Below, piece after piece: positions 8,120 to 17,439 of a DNA stretch of 64,000 nucleotides (the stretch's first letter is position 1; every line of letters begins with the position of its first letter). A program made the translations under genes and the position numbers. The DNA is from Bradyrhizobium diazoefficiens. GTDB lineage: Bacteria > Pseudomonadota > Alphaproteobacteria > Rhizobiales > Xanthobacteraceae. The stretch spans positions 5,763,001-5,827,000 of the forward strand of contig NZ_CP067100.1 in assembly GCF_016616235.1 (NCBI RefSeq). The letters run 5' to 3'. The notes beneath the pieces were generated by a model. That model had not been told where the DNA came from. It did not search any database and was given only the letters and a program-made list of their open reading frames with translations.

Positions 8120-9883
8120 TTACGCGGCGAACTTCGCGAGCCGGCTCATCTCCCGCGTCACCAGCTCACGGTACGGACCGTGGCCCTGCATCAGGCGGTC
8201 GGGCGCGCCGTCCTCGATGATCTTGCCGTTCCTGAGCACGACCACGCGGTCGAAATTGCGCAGCGTCGCGAGCCGGTGCGCGATTGCGATCACGGTGCGC
8301 CCGCGCATCAGGCGCGCCAGCGCCTCGCGGATCGCCTCCTCGGATTCGCTGTCGAGCGCGGCGGTGGCCTCGTCCAGCAGCAGGATCGGCGCGTCCTTGA
8401 GGAAGGCGCGCGCGATCGCGATGCGCTGGCGCTGGCCACCAGACATCTTGACACCGCGGTCGCCGACCATGGTGTCGAGACCGTCAGGCAGGCTGTCGAT
8501 AAAATCGCAGCGCGCTGCGATCGCAGCGCGCAGCACCTCGTCATCGGTCGCGTTCGGGCGGCCATAGCGGATGTTCTCGCGGATGGAGCGGTGGAACAGG
8601 GAAATGTCCTGCGGCACCACCGAGATGGCCTCGCGCAGGCTCAGCTGCGTCACCTTGGAGATATCCTGGCCGTCGATGGTAATGCTGCCCTCGTCGACGT
8701 CGTAGAAGCGCTGAAGCAGCGTGAACAAAGTCGACTTGCCGCCCCCGGACTGGCCGACCAGGCCGACGCGCTGGCCGGGCTGAAGCCGCAGGCTGAACCG
8801 CTCGAAGATCTTCTCGCCGCCGGGATAGCCGAAGGTGACGTTGTTGAACGCGATCGCAGCACCGCTCTTCACCAGCGGCTCCGCCTCGGGGTGATCGCGC
8901 AGCTCATGCGGCACGAGCAGCGTCGCGATCGCCTCGGTCAGCCGTGCGACGTGCTGAGTGACATCGACCAGCGCCACTGCGAGATCGCGCGTGGCGTTGA
9001 GGATGGACAGACCGAGGGTGCAGACCAGCACGACGTCGCCGGTTGTCGCCTCGCCCTGCTGCCAGAGCGTGATCGCCCACGCCATCAGCGCTATGGTCAG
9101 CACGACGGTCACGCCGGCATGGGTGAGCCGCAGCTTCTCCAGATAGCGCAGGCTGCGCCCGCGTGCGGTGAGCTCGCGGTTGACCGTGGCGTCGAACCGC
9201 TCATGCTCGTGCCCGATGCCGCAGAAGGCGCGCACCAGCGGCATGTTGCTGATGACGTCGATCATCTCGCCGTCGACCACTGCGGCCTTGTCCGCGAAGT
9301 CGTCATGCAGCGGCTTGCCCGCCGCGGCCAGACGGAACATCGCGATCACCATGCCGCCCGCGACCACGATCAGGCCAAGCGCCATATAGGGACTGACGGT
9401 TCCGATCAGCAGGATTGCCGCAATTGTGGCAATGCACGGCGGCAGCACATTCCAGACGAACATGTTCTCGACCGTGAACACCGCGTTCGAGGTCGCGGTG
9501 ATGCGGCTCGTCAGCATACCCGGCATGCGGTCCGAGAAGTAACTCGGCGCGTGCCCGGTGAGATGACGAAAGATGTCGCGGCGCAAATCGCCTGTGACAC
9601 GGACGAAGGTGAAGCTCGCGGTCCAGCTCGCGATCCGCCACAGGAAATTGTCCGCGGCGATTAGCGTCATGAGCAGAATGAATGCCAGCCATACGCTGCC
9701 GCCATGCGACGTTCCCGCCGACAGGCTGTCGACGAGGGATTTGACGCCGTACTGCGTGCCCACTGAACAGGCAACGGCGGCGACGACGGCAGTCAGGATC
9801 ACGAGATGCGAGGCGAGACGACGCCGGAGATAGCGCAGAACAAAGGCAAATGGCCTGCGCGCGTACCCAGAAAGCTGATCCAT
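8120..9883 (-). CDS. ABC exporter, fused membrane and ATPase domains
   Basis: A 587-residue half-transporter of the type I exporter class. Six membrane segments occupy about residues 20-310. The ATP-binding domain follows with Walker A GQSGGGKST near residue 380, signature MSGGQRQRIAIARAF, Walker B ILLLDEATAALD and switch histidine AHRLATL. It acts in the inner membrane as a homodimer or heterodimer. I chose the ATG at 9883 (MDQLSGYARR) because upstream in-frame codons translate into an unconserved, non-membrane leader; the frame is open to about 10102. The substrate is not readable. It is divergent from the GT4 glycosyltransferase, which makes glycan or glycolipid export one possibility. Confidence 0.88.
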   Translation of the reverse strand: MDQLSGYARRPFAFVLRYLRRRLASHLVILTAVVAAVACSVGTQYGVKSLVDSLSAGTSHGGSVWLAFILLMTLIAADNFLWRIASWTASFTFVRVTGDLRRDIFRHLTGHAPSYFSDRMPGMLTSRITATSNAVFTVENMFVWNVLPPCIATIAAILLIGTVSPYMALGLIVVAGGMVIAMFRLAAAGKPLHDDFADKAAVVDGEMIDVISNMPLVRAFCGIGHEHERFDATVNRELTARGRSLRYLEKLRLTHAGVTVVLTIALMAWAITLWQQGEATTGDVVLVCTLGLSILNATRDLAVALVDVTQHVARLTEAIATLLVPHELRDHPEAEPLVKSGAAIAFNNVTFGYPGGEKIFERFSLRLQPGQRVGLVGQSGGGKSTLFTLLQRFYDVDEGSITIDGQDISKVTQLSLREAISVVPQDISLFHRSIRENIRYGRPNATDDEVLRAAIAARCDFIDSLPDGLDTMVGDRGVKMSGGQRQRIAIARAFLKDAPILLLDEATAALDSESEEAIREALARLMRGRTVIAIAHRLATLRNFDRVVVLRNGKIIEDGAPDRLMQGHGPYRELVTREMSRLAKFAA

Positions 9884-10161
9884 GTGGCTATCGACCCCGC
9901 GTGATGATTTTCCAGTTTCGTGACTGATCGACTGAACATCGACCTGCTCGCCTCGGTTCCCGGGCAAGCTCATCACGACATGCGGATGCGGACGATCTGC
10001 GAAGGCGAGATGGCAGCATCGAGACAGGTGCGAGATGTGTCCAATAAGTAACGTTTGTTGAGAGGAACTTCGCAATTGCGGGAACGTTCCCTTGGCTGGC
10101 ATTGCCGGTGCCGCAGGCGCTGGGGGTTTTCAACGTTCATGATCGCAGAGGAGAAGGTGAG

Positions 10162-11232
10162 ATGCGCATCGCGCAGGTAGCTCCGTTGACGGAGGCTGTT
10201 CCACCCAAGCTGTATGGCGGCACCGAGCGGGTGGTGCACTGGTTGACGGAAGAGCTGGTTGCCCTTGGACACGACGTCACATTGTTTGCCAGCGGCGACT
10301 CCCAGACGTCGGCGAAGCTCGATGCATTATGGCCGCGGGCGCTGCGCCTCGACGGTTCCGTGCGCGATCCCAACGCGCTGCACATGGTGCTGCTGGAGCG
10401 CGTGCGGCAGAAATGTGACGACGAGGAGTTCGACTTCCTCCACTTCCATCTCGATTACTATCCGTGGTCGCTGTTCTACCGGCAGCCGACACCGTTCCTG
10501 ACCACACTGCACGGCCGGCTCGACCTGCCGGAGCACCAGCCGGTGTTCGACACCTTCTCCAAGATGCCGGTGATCTCGATCTCGAACGCGCAGCGGCGGC
10601 CCGTGCCGCAGGCGAACTGGGTTGCGACGATCCACCATGGCCTGCCGGAGAATCTGCTGACGCCTAAGCCGGCTCGCCAAGAATATCTCGCCGTGCTCGG
10701 CCGCATCGCGCCCGAGAAGGGCGTCGACCGCGCCATCAAGATCGCGACCCATTGCGGCATCCCGCTGAAGATCGCGGCCAAGGTCGATCGCGCCGACCAG
10801 GACTATTATGACGAGCTGATCCGGCCGATGATCGTGAACAATCCGCTGGTGGATTTCATCGGCGAGATCAGTGATCACGAAAAATCGGACTTCCTCAGCG
10901 GCGCGCTCGGCCTGCTGCTGCCGATCGACTGGCCGGAGCCGTTCGGCCTCGTCATGATCGAAGCCATGGCCTGCGGCACGCCGGTCGTCGCCTTCAACCG
11001 CGGCTCGGTGCCGGAGATCATCGACGAGGGCCTCACCGGCTTCGTGGTCGAGGACGTCCTCAGCGCCGCCGGCGTCGTCAACCGCCTGCCGCAGCTCGAC
11101 CGCAGCGCGATCCGCAAGCAGTTCGAGACGCGCTTCACCGCGCGGCGGATGGCGCTGGACTATCTCGCGGCCTATCGCGCACTGACCGAGGCCCAGGCGC
11201 CGCGGATCAAGCTGGTGAGCAGCGCGGAATAG
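10162..11232 (+). CDS. GT4-family glycosyltransferase
   Basis: A 356-residue GT-B fold glycosyltransferase. The N-terminus reads MRIAQVAPLTEAVPP with LYGGTERVVHWLTEEL, the glycine-rich acceptor-side loop of family 4. The donor domain carries VLGRIAPEKGVDRAIKIA and the acidic motif PEPFGLVMIEAMACGTPVVA followed by GSVPEIIDEGLTGF. It has no membrane segment. The ATG at 10162 is preceded by GAGGAGAAGGTGAG, a strong ribosome site, so the TTG 60 bases upstream is rejected. It faces the ABC exporter across a 278-base divergent promoter region and follows a glycogen block. Acceptor and sugar are unknown; trehalose/glucosylglycerate or surface glycan synthesis are all possible. Confidence 0.87.
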   Translation: MRIAQVAPLTEAVPPKLYGGTERVVHWLTEELVALGHDVTLFASGDSQTSAKLDALWPRALRLDGSVRDPNALHMVLLERVRQKCDDEEFDFLHFHLDYYPWSLFYRQPTPFLTTLHGRLDLPEHQPVFDTFSKMPVISISNAQRRPVPQANWVATIHHGLPENLLTPKPARQEYLAVLGRIAPEKGVDRAIKIATHCGIPLKIAAKVDRADQDYYDELIRPMIVNNPLVDFIGEISDHEKSDFLSGALGLLLPIDWPEPFGLVMIEAMACGTPVVAFNRGSVPEIIDEGLTGFVVEDVLSAAGVVNRLPQLDRSAIRKQFETRFTARRMALDYLAAYRALTEAQAPRIKLVSSAE

Positions 11233-11259
11233 AGCTGCTGGGCGAGGCCAGCAGAAGTG

Positions 11260-11285
11260 CCCTCTCCCCTTTTTGTGGGAGAGGG
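11260..11285. repeat. Hairpin after the glycosyltransferase gene
   Basis: A perfect 9-base stem (CCCTCTCCC / GGGAGAGGG) with an 8-base loop lies 28 bases after the stop codon of the GT4 gene. It could end transcription, but no T-run follows it, and the arms resemble the CTCTCCC arms of the dispersed repeats elsewhere in the window. Confidence 0.45.
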
Positions 11286-11303
11286 TGCATCGTCCATGCG
11301 GCG

Positions 11304-11400
11304 CTAGAGCGTTTTTCGAGCGAAGTGGACACCGGTTCGCGTCAAGAACACGCGTCAAAACAAGAATCTAGAGCCCCGTTCCGATTCCATCGGAACGGGG
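11304..11400. repeat. Dispersed rhizobial palindromic repeat
   Basis: The element begins CTAGAGCGTTTTTCGAGCGA, continues through GTGGACACCGGTTCGCGTC and AAAACAAGAATCTAGAG, and ends in a perfect 12-base inverted repeat CCCCGTTCCGAT / ATCGGAACGGGG (11374-11385 and 11389-11400) with a 3-base loop. The same sequence family recurs widely in Bradyrhizobium and related genomes. It sits between convergent genes and may also act as a transcript end. Confidence 0.75.
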
Positions 11401-11406
11401 ATGGCG

Positions 11407-13455
11407 CTAGAGCATCCCCAGCACCCGCGGCAGCCACAGCGTCAAATCGGGCCAATACGTCACGATGACCAGGAAGCCGAGCATGGTGATCAGCCATGGC
11501 ATCACCGCGACCGCGAGGTCAGTGATGCGCATGCGCGCTATCATCGATGCGACGTAGAGGTTCAAGCCGACAGGCGGATGGCAGAGGCCGACCTCCATGT
11601 TGACGTCCATGACGATGCCGAAATGGACGAGGTCGATGCCGAGCTTCTTGGCCGCCGGCGCCAGGATCGGCGCCATGATCAGGATGATCGAGTTCGGCTC
11701 CATGAAGTTGCCGGCGAGCAGGAGCAGCACGTTGACGACCGCCAGGAAACCGATCCAGCCGAGATTCTGCGCCGCGATCCAGTCCGCGAGCGTCGCCGGC
11801 AGGTTCTCGTTGGAGAGCACGAAGGAGAACAGCACCGCATTGGTGACGATGTAGAGCAGCATCGCGCTGGTGTTGGCGGCGCGCAGCAGCACGCGCGGCA
11901 CGTCCTGCATGCCGATGGCCTTGTAGACGAACACCGCGATGAAGAACGAGTAGACCGCCGCCATCGCGGCGGCCTCGGTCGCGGTGAACAGGCCACTGTA
12001 GATGCCGCCGATGATGATGACGACGAGCAACAGGCCCCAGACGCTCTCACGGAACGCGTGGACGGTCTCGCCCCAGCTCGCCTTCTGCAGCCGCGGATAG
12101 TCGCGGCTCCGCGCCAGCCACCAGGTGACGATGCAGAGCATCGTCGTCAGCAGGATGCCGGGGAGCAGGCCCGCGACGAACAGCGCGCCGATCGAGGTGT
12201 TGGTGGAGACCGCGTAAACGATCTTCGGGATCGACGGCAGCATCAGGATGCCGAGCGAGCCGGCAACCGTGATGATGCCGGCGCCGAAGCGCATCGGATA
12301 GCCGTGCCGGACCATCTCGGGCAGCACGATGGCGCCGATCGCGGCGACGGTGGCGACGCTCGAGCCGCAGACCAGCGCGAACATGGCGCAGGCGACGATG
12401 CCGGCGAGCCCAAGGCCGCCATGCCAGTGGCCGATCAGCGAGGTCGCGAAGTTGATCATGCGGCGCGCGACGCCGCCATGTGTCAGGAAGTTGCCGGCGA
12501 GGATGAAGAACGGGATCGCCATGATCTCGAAGCCCTCGATGCCCGTGAACAGCTTCATCGAGACCGCTTCGATCGGCACCGTGGTGAGCGTGAACAGGAA
12601 CGTCATCACGGTGAGGCCGAGCGCGATGGAGACCGGGATGCCGGTCAGCATCAGCGCGATCAGCAGCGCGAACACGGTCGCGGCGCGCATCCAGTGCGGC
12701 AGCAGGATGAAGCCGGTCTTCTCGCCGAGGCAGAGCGCGAAGATCAGGACCGGCGCCATGATCAGGATGACGCCGAGCGGCGAGACTTTACGCGCGGCAG
12801 CGCGGGTTGCGGCGCCGGCGGGCTGCGGATGCAGCGCCGGCGAGATGTCGGTCTCGACACCCTCGACATGGGTCTCGTCGTGATGCGGCAGCTCGCCCGT
12901 CCAGAAATAGAGCCAGGCGACCTGGAGGAAGCGGAAGCACATCAGGCCGGAGCCGAGCGGGATCGCCAGGTAGACGAACCACATCGGCGCTTCCAGGTCG
13001 TTGGACTGCTGCCCGGTCTTGAACATCTCGCCGACAAAGGAGGCGCCGAAGGTGGCGATCATGCCGGTGAACAGCGCACCGCACAGCAGCGCGAACAGGA
13101 TCACCTGCTTGCGCGAATATTCGGGCAGGCGGTTGACGAGGAGATCGACGCCGACATGGATGCCGGTGCGCACGCCATAGGCCGCGCCGAACTTCGCCAT
13201 CCAGATGAACATGTAGATGCAGAGCTCCTGCGCCCAGGACAGGTCGAGCTCGGACAGGAAGGTGAACACCGCCATCGACAGCGACGCCAGCCAGGTCATC
13301 CCGTGCGCGGCCGCCCATCGCGACAGATTGATCGATTCCCCGGCGCCGTAGCGGTGCACCACCGCGATGAAGATCAGGCCCGTTGCAGCCGCAATGAGCG
13401 CCGCGATCAACCATTCTTCGAGATGGTTGAGCGCCTGGTTGAGCACGCGAAGCAA
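11407..13455 (-). CDS. TRAP transporter, fused small (DctQ) and large (DctM) permease
   Basis: A 682-residue inner-membrane protein combining both permease subunits of a tripartite ATP-independent periplasmic transporter. Residues about 1-190 are the four-helix DctQ part (WLIAALIAAATGLIFIAVVHRY, ELCIYMFIWMAKFGAAYGVR). A hydrophilic, His/Ala-rich linker spans roughly 190-225. The rest is the DctM part with about twelve helices and the family GIPVSIALGL and GILMLPSIP segments. It takes up an organic acid with the ion gradient. It lies 78 bases after the binding-protein gene on the same strand, the expected operon partner. The substrate is unknown, though C4-dicarboxylates and related acids are typical. 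Confidence 0.93.
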   Translation of the reverse strand: MLRVLNQALNHLEEWLIAALIAAATGLIFIAVVHRYGAGESINLSRWAAAHGMTWLASLSMAVFTFLSELDLSWAQELCIYMFIWMAKFGAAYGVRTGIHVGVDLLVNRLPEYSRKQVILFALLCGALFTGMIATFGASFVGEMFKTGQQSNDLEAPMWFVYLAIPLGSGLMCFRFLQVAWLYFWTGELPHHDETHVEGVETDISPALHPQPAGAATRAAARKVSPLGVILIMAPVLIFALCLGEKTGFILLPHWMRAATVFALLIALMLTGIPVSIALGLTVMTFLFTLTTVPIEAVSMKLFTGIEGFEIMAIPFFILAGNFLTHGGVARRMINFATSLIGHWHGGLGLAGIVACAMFALVCGSSVATVAAIGAIVLPEMVRHGYPMRFGAGIITVAGSLGILMLPSIPKIVYAVSTNTSIGALFVAGLLPGILLTTMLCIVTWWLARSRDYPRLQKASWGETVHAFRESVWGLLLVVIIIGGIYSGLFTATEAAAMAAVYSFFIAVFVYKAIGMQDVPRVLLRAANTSAMLLYIVTNAVLFSFVLSNENLPATLADWIAAQNLGWIGFLAVVNVLLLLAGNFMEPNSIILIMAPILAPAAKKLGIDLVHFGIVMDVNMEVGLCHPPVGLNLYVASMIARMRITDLAVAVMPWLITMLGFLVIVTYWPDLTLWLPRVLGML

Positions 13456-13533
13456 ATCAGAGTCCCCCTATCGATGCGAAACGGTCGGGAGCCCTCACTC
13501 CCGACCGTTCGTATTGCTTTTCCGGAAAACGCG

Positions 13534-14535
13534 TCAGTTCATCTTGACGTCGAGTTCCTTGGCGACGAGATCGAGCACCTCCTGCCCGACGCGGCCCTTC
13601 GCCCATTTGTAAGTGGGCTGCATGGCTTCCTGCCACGCCTTGCGATCGGCGTCGCTCAGATAATGCAGCGTGGTCTTGCCCGTCTTCTTGATCTCGGCCA
13701 GCGCGTCCTCGTTCTCCTGGTGCGCGATCTGGTTGGTGTAGTCGGTCGCATCCGCCATGGCCTTTTCGAGCTGGGTACGGATGTCCGGCGGCAGGCCGGA
13801 CCAGAACTTCGAGTTGACGATGACGGCATATTGCAGATGCGCGTGATAGGACACGGTGATGTCCTTCTGCACCTCGTAGAACTTCTGCGTCAGGTAGTTG
13901 GAGGCGGTGTTCTCGCAGCCGTCGACCACGCCGGTCTGCAGCGCCTGGTAGACCTCCGAGAACGCCATGATCTGCGGGATCGAGCCCATCAGACGAAAAT
14001 ACTGATCGGCGATCTTCGATCCGGAAATGCGGAATTTCAGGCCCTTGAAATCCTCCGGCTTCATCAGCGGACGATTCGACGACACCATATGGAAGCCGTT
14101 GTCCCAATAAGCGAGCCCGGTGATGCCCTTGGCCTCCAGCTTCTGGAACAGCCATTTGCCGAGCGTGCCCTTCATCGCGTTGGAATAGGTCTGCTCGTCC
14201 TTGAACAGCCAGGGCAGGTCAAGCGCCTCGAATTCCTTGATTCCGAGCGGCGCGAATTTCGCGGTCGAGGGCGCCAGCATCTGCACCGAGCCGAGCTGGA
14301 GCGCCTCGATCTCCTCCTTGTCCTTGTACAGTGAGGAGTTCGGATAGACTTCGATCTTGACCTTGCCGTCGGTGTACTTCTCGGCAAGTTCCTTGAACTT
14401 CAGCGCGCCCTTCCCCTTCGGCGTGTCGTTGGCGACGACGTGGCTGAATTTGATGACGATCGGGCTCTGGGCCTGGGCAACAGCCGGAGCCAAAGCAAGC
14501 GCGGCCGCCGCGACCGCAAGAAGCAGTTTGCGCAT
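13534..14535 (-). CDS. TRAP transporter periplasmic solute-binding protein (DctP family)
   Basis: A 333-residue extracytoplasmic receptor for the TRAP permease encoded just downstream. Residues 1-22 are a Sec signal peptide ending AVAQAQ. The mature protein begins SPIVIKFSHVVANDTPKGKGA, the usual DctP opening, and contains GLKFRISGSKIADQYFRLMG near residue 150, where the conserved Arg that binds substrate carboxylates occurs in this family, and VDGCENTASNYL near 205. The length is normal. Gene order P then QM is a complete transporter. The bound acid cannot be predicted from these residues alone. Confidence 0.93.
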   Translation of the reverse strand: MRKLLLAVAAAALALAPAVAQAQSPIVIKFSHVVANDTPKGKGALKFKELAEKYTDGKVKIEVYPNSSLYKDKEEIEALQLGSVQMLAPSTAKFAPLGIKEFEALDLPWLFKDEQTYSNAMKGTLGKWLFQKLEAKGITGLAYWDNGFHMVSSNRPLMKPEDFKGLKFRISGSKIADQYFRLMGSIPQIMAFSEVYQALQTGVVDGCENTASNYLTQKFYEVQKDITVSYHAHLQYAVIVNSKFWSGLPPDIRTQLEKAMADATDYTNQIAHQENEDALAEIKKTGKTTLHYLSDADRKAWQEAMQPTYKWAKGRVGQEVLDLVAKELDVKMN

Positions 14536-14749
14536 AAAGTCCTCCCCAACAACCTTGGAAACCGGGTTCTTTTTGGTTTTACGGTTTCAGTAGTGGCAGC
14601 AATCCGTACCCGGAACAACTAGACCTAAGCCCAATTTGCCGCGGCGAAGCTATGCCGCAGGGAAGCTATCTTGACAACGGTCTTAAGCGCAACCCGGCGC
14701 CCGCTCCCCTTGCGGGTGCGAGCGCTTATGTCGCATCGCCGAAGCGCCA

Positions 14750-15520
14750 TTATCCCTTGCGCTGGGCCACCATAAACAGGCGCCGAAACGGAAACAGCGT
14801 CTGCCCCGCTTCATTCTTCGGATAGGCCTTTGCGACCCGCTCGCCATAGGCCGCTTCAAAAGCGACCGCCTCATTGCCTTCCAACACATCGAGATAGCGC
14901 GTCAGCCAGGTCCCCTTGGTCCACTCTTTCACCGGGTTCTCGCCCTCGAGCACCTGGAGATATTCGGTCTCCCAGATATCGATGGTCTCTGATAGCGGTA
15001 CCAGCAAGTCATGATAGAAGGCCGGGCCTTCGACCGGCGGTGGCGTGACGAGATGCTCGACCTTGGAGCGCCAGGGCCCGTTGAGCGCGGTCTCGCCAAT
15101 CAAGACGTGCGACGGCGCCAGGAAGTTGCGCGGCATCTGCACCGCAAGGATGCCGCCAGGGGCAACCTTCTCCATGAGTGACGGAAAGAGGGCCGCATGA
15201 TTAGGCAGCCAGTGCAGTGCGGCATTGGAATAGACGACATCATATTGCTTGGCGGGACGCCAATGGCCGAGGTCCTCATGTGACCATTCCACGTCAGGCG
15301 CCGCCTTGCGGCCCGCGGCAACCATCTCGGCCGAGCCCTCGACTGCGGTCACGGCCGCCCCCGGCCAGCGCTCCCTGATCAGTTTTGTCACGTTACCGGC
15401 GCCAGCACCGAGATCGGCGACCGTGCGCGGGCCGAGATCCGGAATTCGCATCAACAGGTCGACCGCGGGCCGGAGCCGGTGGCCGGAGAATTTCAGATAT
15501 TGCTGCGGATCCCAGACCAT
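14750..15520 (-). CDS. tam: Trans-aconitate 2-methyltransferase
   Basis: A 256-residue SAM-dependent methyltransferase matching Tam, which methylates trans-aconitate, an inhibitor of aconitase that forms spontaneously from cis-aconitate. The opening VWDPQQYLKFSGHRLRPAVDL parallels the Escherichia coli enzyme, followed by the SAM motif VADLGAGAGN at about residues 36-45, SNAALHWLPNH near 100 and LAVQMPRN near 130. The start is the ATG at 15520; a longer open frame upstream only overlaps the divergent SDR gene. The divergent neighbour begins 156 bases away, leaving a short shared promoter region. Confidence 0.87.
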   Translation of the reverse strand: MVWDPQQYLKFSGHRLRPAVDLLMRIPDLGPRTVADLGAGAGNVTKLIRERWPGAAVTAVEGSAEMVAAGRKAAPDVEWSHEDLGHWRPAKQYDVVYSNAALHWLPNHAALFPSLMEKVAPGGILAVQMPRNFLAPSHVLIGETALNGPWRSKVEHLVTPPPVEGPAFYHDLLVPLSETIDIWETEYLQVLEGENPVKEWTKGTWLTRYLDVLEGNEAVAFEAAYGERVAKAYPKNEAGQTLFPFRRLFMVAQRKG

Positions 15521-15676
15521 CGTCAGTCGCCTTTTCTTTTTCGTATTTCCTTCGCGGTGGCTCTTGGTTACCACTGCTCGTCCCGGTCGGGCAAATCGCC
15601 GCACCTTGGGACAGGCAGGAAACGAACGGCTGACGAACAGCCAGCGAACAAGAAGCAAGCAAGAGAGCGTGTGACC

Positions 15677-16420
15677 ATGGACCTCGGCCTCAAATCGAAA
15701 ACCGCAGTCGTGACAGGAGCGAGCATCGGCATCGGCCGCGCCATCGCAAAGGGCCTGGCCGCCGAAGGCGTGCGCGTCGTCGGCGTGGCGCGGCGGACCG
15801 AGCTGCTCGCCGAGCTGGTGAAGGAAGTTGGCGGCGGCCTGATCACCCCGTTCGAGCAGGACGTGATGGCCAAGGACGCGGCGGAGAAGATCGCGGCGTT
15901 CGCCTTGAACGAGCTCGGGCATGTCGACATCCTCATCAACAATGCCGGCGGCAGCCGCCCGCTGCCGGTCGATGCGCCTGACAGCAAATGGGACGAGGCG
16001 ATCGCGCTCAACTTCACCAGCTACCGCCGCATCGCGCATGCGCTCTTGCCACAGATGATCGAACGCAAATGGGGCCGCATCGTCAACATCACCGGCAAGT
16101 CCGAGCCGGAAGGCCTCAACGCCGCGTTCGCCGCCAAGGCCGCCGTGCACGCCTGGGCCAAGGGCCTGTCGCGCGAGATCGGCGAGCACGGCATCACCAT
16201 CAACTGCATCCCGCCCGGCCGCATCATGAGCGAGCAGATCCGCCGCAACTATCCGCCGGATTATCGCGAGCGCTTTGCCGAGGAAGAGATTCCGGTCGGC
16301 TATTGGGGCGAGCCGGAGGACCTCGCGGCACTCGCGGTGTTTTTGGCCTCGCCGGTGGCGCGCTACATCACGGGGACGGTGATCCCGGTGGATGGAGGCT
16401 TGCGGAGGTATCAGTTTTAG
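15677..16420 (+). CDS. Atypical short-chain dehydrogenase/reductase without the YxxxK tyrosine
   Basis: A 247-residue Rossmann protein with clear SDR structure: cofactor loop TGASIGIG at residues 13-20, NNAGG near 88-92, and the C-terminal PPGRIMSE and GTVIPVDGG. The active site is unusual. The catalytic Tyr-x3-Lys reads A-F-A-A-K (residues 150-154), so Lys154 is kept but Tyr is replaced by Ala. The preceding serine position lies in NITGKSEPEG. Either the fold has a non-redox role or another residue does the acid-base work. The start is the ATG at 15677 (MDLGLKSK). It is divergent from tam. The family is certain, the reaction unknown. Confidence 0.85.
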   Translation: MDLGLKSKTAVVTGASIGIGRAIAKGLAAEGVRVVGVARRTELLAELVKEVGGGLITPFEQDVMAKDAAEKIAAFALNELGHVDILINNAGGSRPLPVDAPDSKWDEAIALNFTSYRRIAHALLPQMIERKWGRIVNITGKSEPEGLNAAFAAKAAVHAWAKGLSREIGEHGITINCIPPGRIMSEQIRRNYPPDYRERFAEEEIPVGYWGEPEDLAALAVFLASPVARYITGTVIPVDGGLRRYQF

Positions 16421-16427
16421 CGCGCAC

Positions 16428-16478
16428 TAAAGCATGATCCGGAGAAGTGCGAAGGGGTTTTCCGAAAAGATCATGCTC
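16428..16478. repeat. Short rhizobial palindromic repeat
   Basis: Outer arms AGCATGATC (16431-16439) and GATCATGCT (16469-16477) enclose CGGAGAAGTGCGAAGGGGTTTTCCGAAAA. This AGCATGATCCGGA...TTTTCCGAAAAGATCATGCT pattern is one of the commonest dispersed elements in rhizobial chromosomes. It lies directly after the SDR stop codon. Confidence 0.75.
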
Positions 16479-16577
16479 TCCGCTATCGGCGGCGCGGCCG
16501 CGATATGGCCGATCGCCGCCCGCGCGATGGCCCTGACCGCCGCAGCGGAGTTGCTGAATTGTCGCCGACGTGATTGC

Positions 16578-17129
16578 TCACCGCTTCTCCGATCCGATGG
16601 GTTGTTCGGGCGAGCCTGGTCCCGAGCCCGTCGTCCCGATCGGCTGACCATTCGCCGCGTGACCAACGCCAACGCCGGGTGCTCCGACGGCACCAGCACC
16701 CGCACCGCTGTCAGGGGCAGCGGTGTTCGACCCCTGTGTCGCCGCGCGTTGCTCGGCGGAGACGGTGCCGGCCGTCGACGATTGCGTCGTCGTCCTTGCA
16801 GGAGATTGCGGCGGCTGCGTCGAGGTCGACGTCTGGCCGTTGCTTTGGTTGCCGTTCGAAGCTGCGGGTGCCGTGCCCTGCCCGATCGGATTCTGGAACG
16901 GAGCATTGCTCGGGTTGGTCGCAGCCGCTGTGTTGCCGTTCGTTCCAGCGGGCGTTCCTGCGCTGGACGTTCCGGCCGCCCCTGAACTTCCGCTCGAGCT
17001 CGATGCAGCGGACCCGCTGCCTGAAGCGCCACCTGCGCCGCCCCCCGCTCCGCCGCCACCTCCCTGGGCAAGCGCGGCAGAGGTCAGCGCAAAACAAGCG
17101 AATGCGACAATGAAAGGTTTGCACGTCAT
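16578..17129 (-). CDS. Secreted low-complexity Gly/Ser/Ala/Thr-rich protein
   Basis: A 183-residue protein of unknown function. Residues 1-22 form a signal peptide (PFIVAFACFALTSAALAQ). The mature chain is almost entirely low complexity: a glycine run, then Ser/Gly/Ala repeats, then an Asn/Gln/Thr/Pro-rich segment, without aromatic residues. It is probably unstructured in the periplasm or outside the cell. The start at 17129 is preceded by GGAGACG. An open frame covers the opposite strand across the same DNA, but only this strand gives a signal peptide, so this orientation is chosen. The style matches the double-DUF1236 protein at 52.2-53.4 kb, but no DUF1236 domain is present here. Confidence 0.65.
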   Translation of the reverse strand: MTCKPFIVAFACFALTSAALAQGGGGGAGGGAGGASGSGSAASSSSGSSGAAGTSSAGTPAGTNGNTAAATNPSNAPFQNPIGQGTAPAASNGNQSNGQTSTSTQPPQSPARTTTQSSTAGTVSAEQRAATQGSNTAAPDSGAGAGAVGAPGVGVGHAANGQPIGTTGSGPGSPEQPIGSEKR

Positions 17130-17241
17130 GGATCGTCTCCTGGTTTCTGGGACAATCCACTTTGGAATGGGAAGGTTCCGAAACGGCGCGCAGCGCCGCG
17201 CCGGCCCCTCGGGCGCTTACATCCGCTGGCAAAGTATCCCT

Positions 17242-17439
17242 TCAGCCGGCGACGCTGCTCTTTGCGGCGCGGCAGTGTTTTTCGCACAGCGCATCGAGCC
17301 TGACCCGATCCGGTACGCTTCGAAGATCGTCATTCTGATGGAGCAGCTGCTCCAGCTCGAAGGTTTCGTCCGGGGAAAGTCCGGGAAGGATGATCATGCC
17401 TTTGGCATTCGTGGTGAACTCGAAATAGCGCGTGCTCAT
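17242..17439 (-). CDS. Small hypothetical protein (65 aa)
   Basis: A short soluble protein starting MSTRYFEFTTNAKG and containing a helical stretch SPDETFELEQLLHQNDDL and two cysteines in CEKHC near residues 52-56. I do not recognise a family. Codon use is ordinary for the window and composition is protein-like, but the ribosome site upstream of 17439 is weak. Its upstream neighbour on the same strand is a small membrane protein. It could be spurious. Confidence 0.45.
   Translation of the reverse strand: MSTRYFEFTTNAKGMIILPGLSPDETFELEQLLHQNDDLRSVPDRVRLDALCEKHCRAAKSSVAG

Noticed and set aside
11401..14334. A 977-residue forward frame rich in His, Asp, Arg and Gln
   Set aside because: It is the antisense shadow of the TRAP permease and binding-protein genes, without any domain, and typical of GC-rich DNA.
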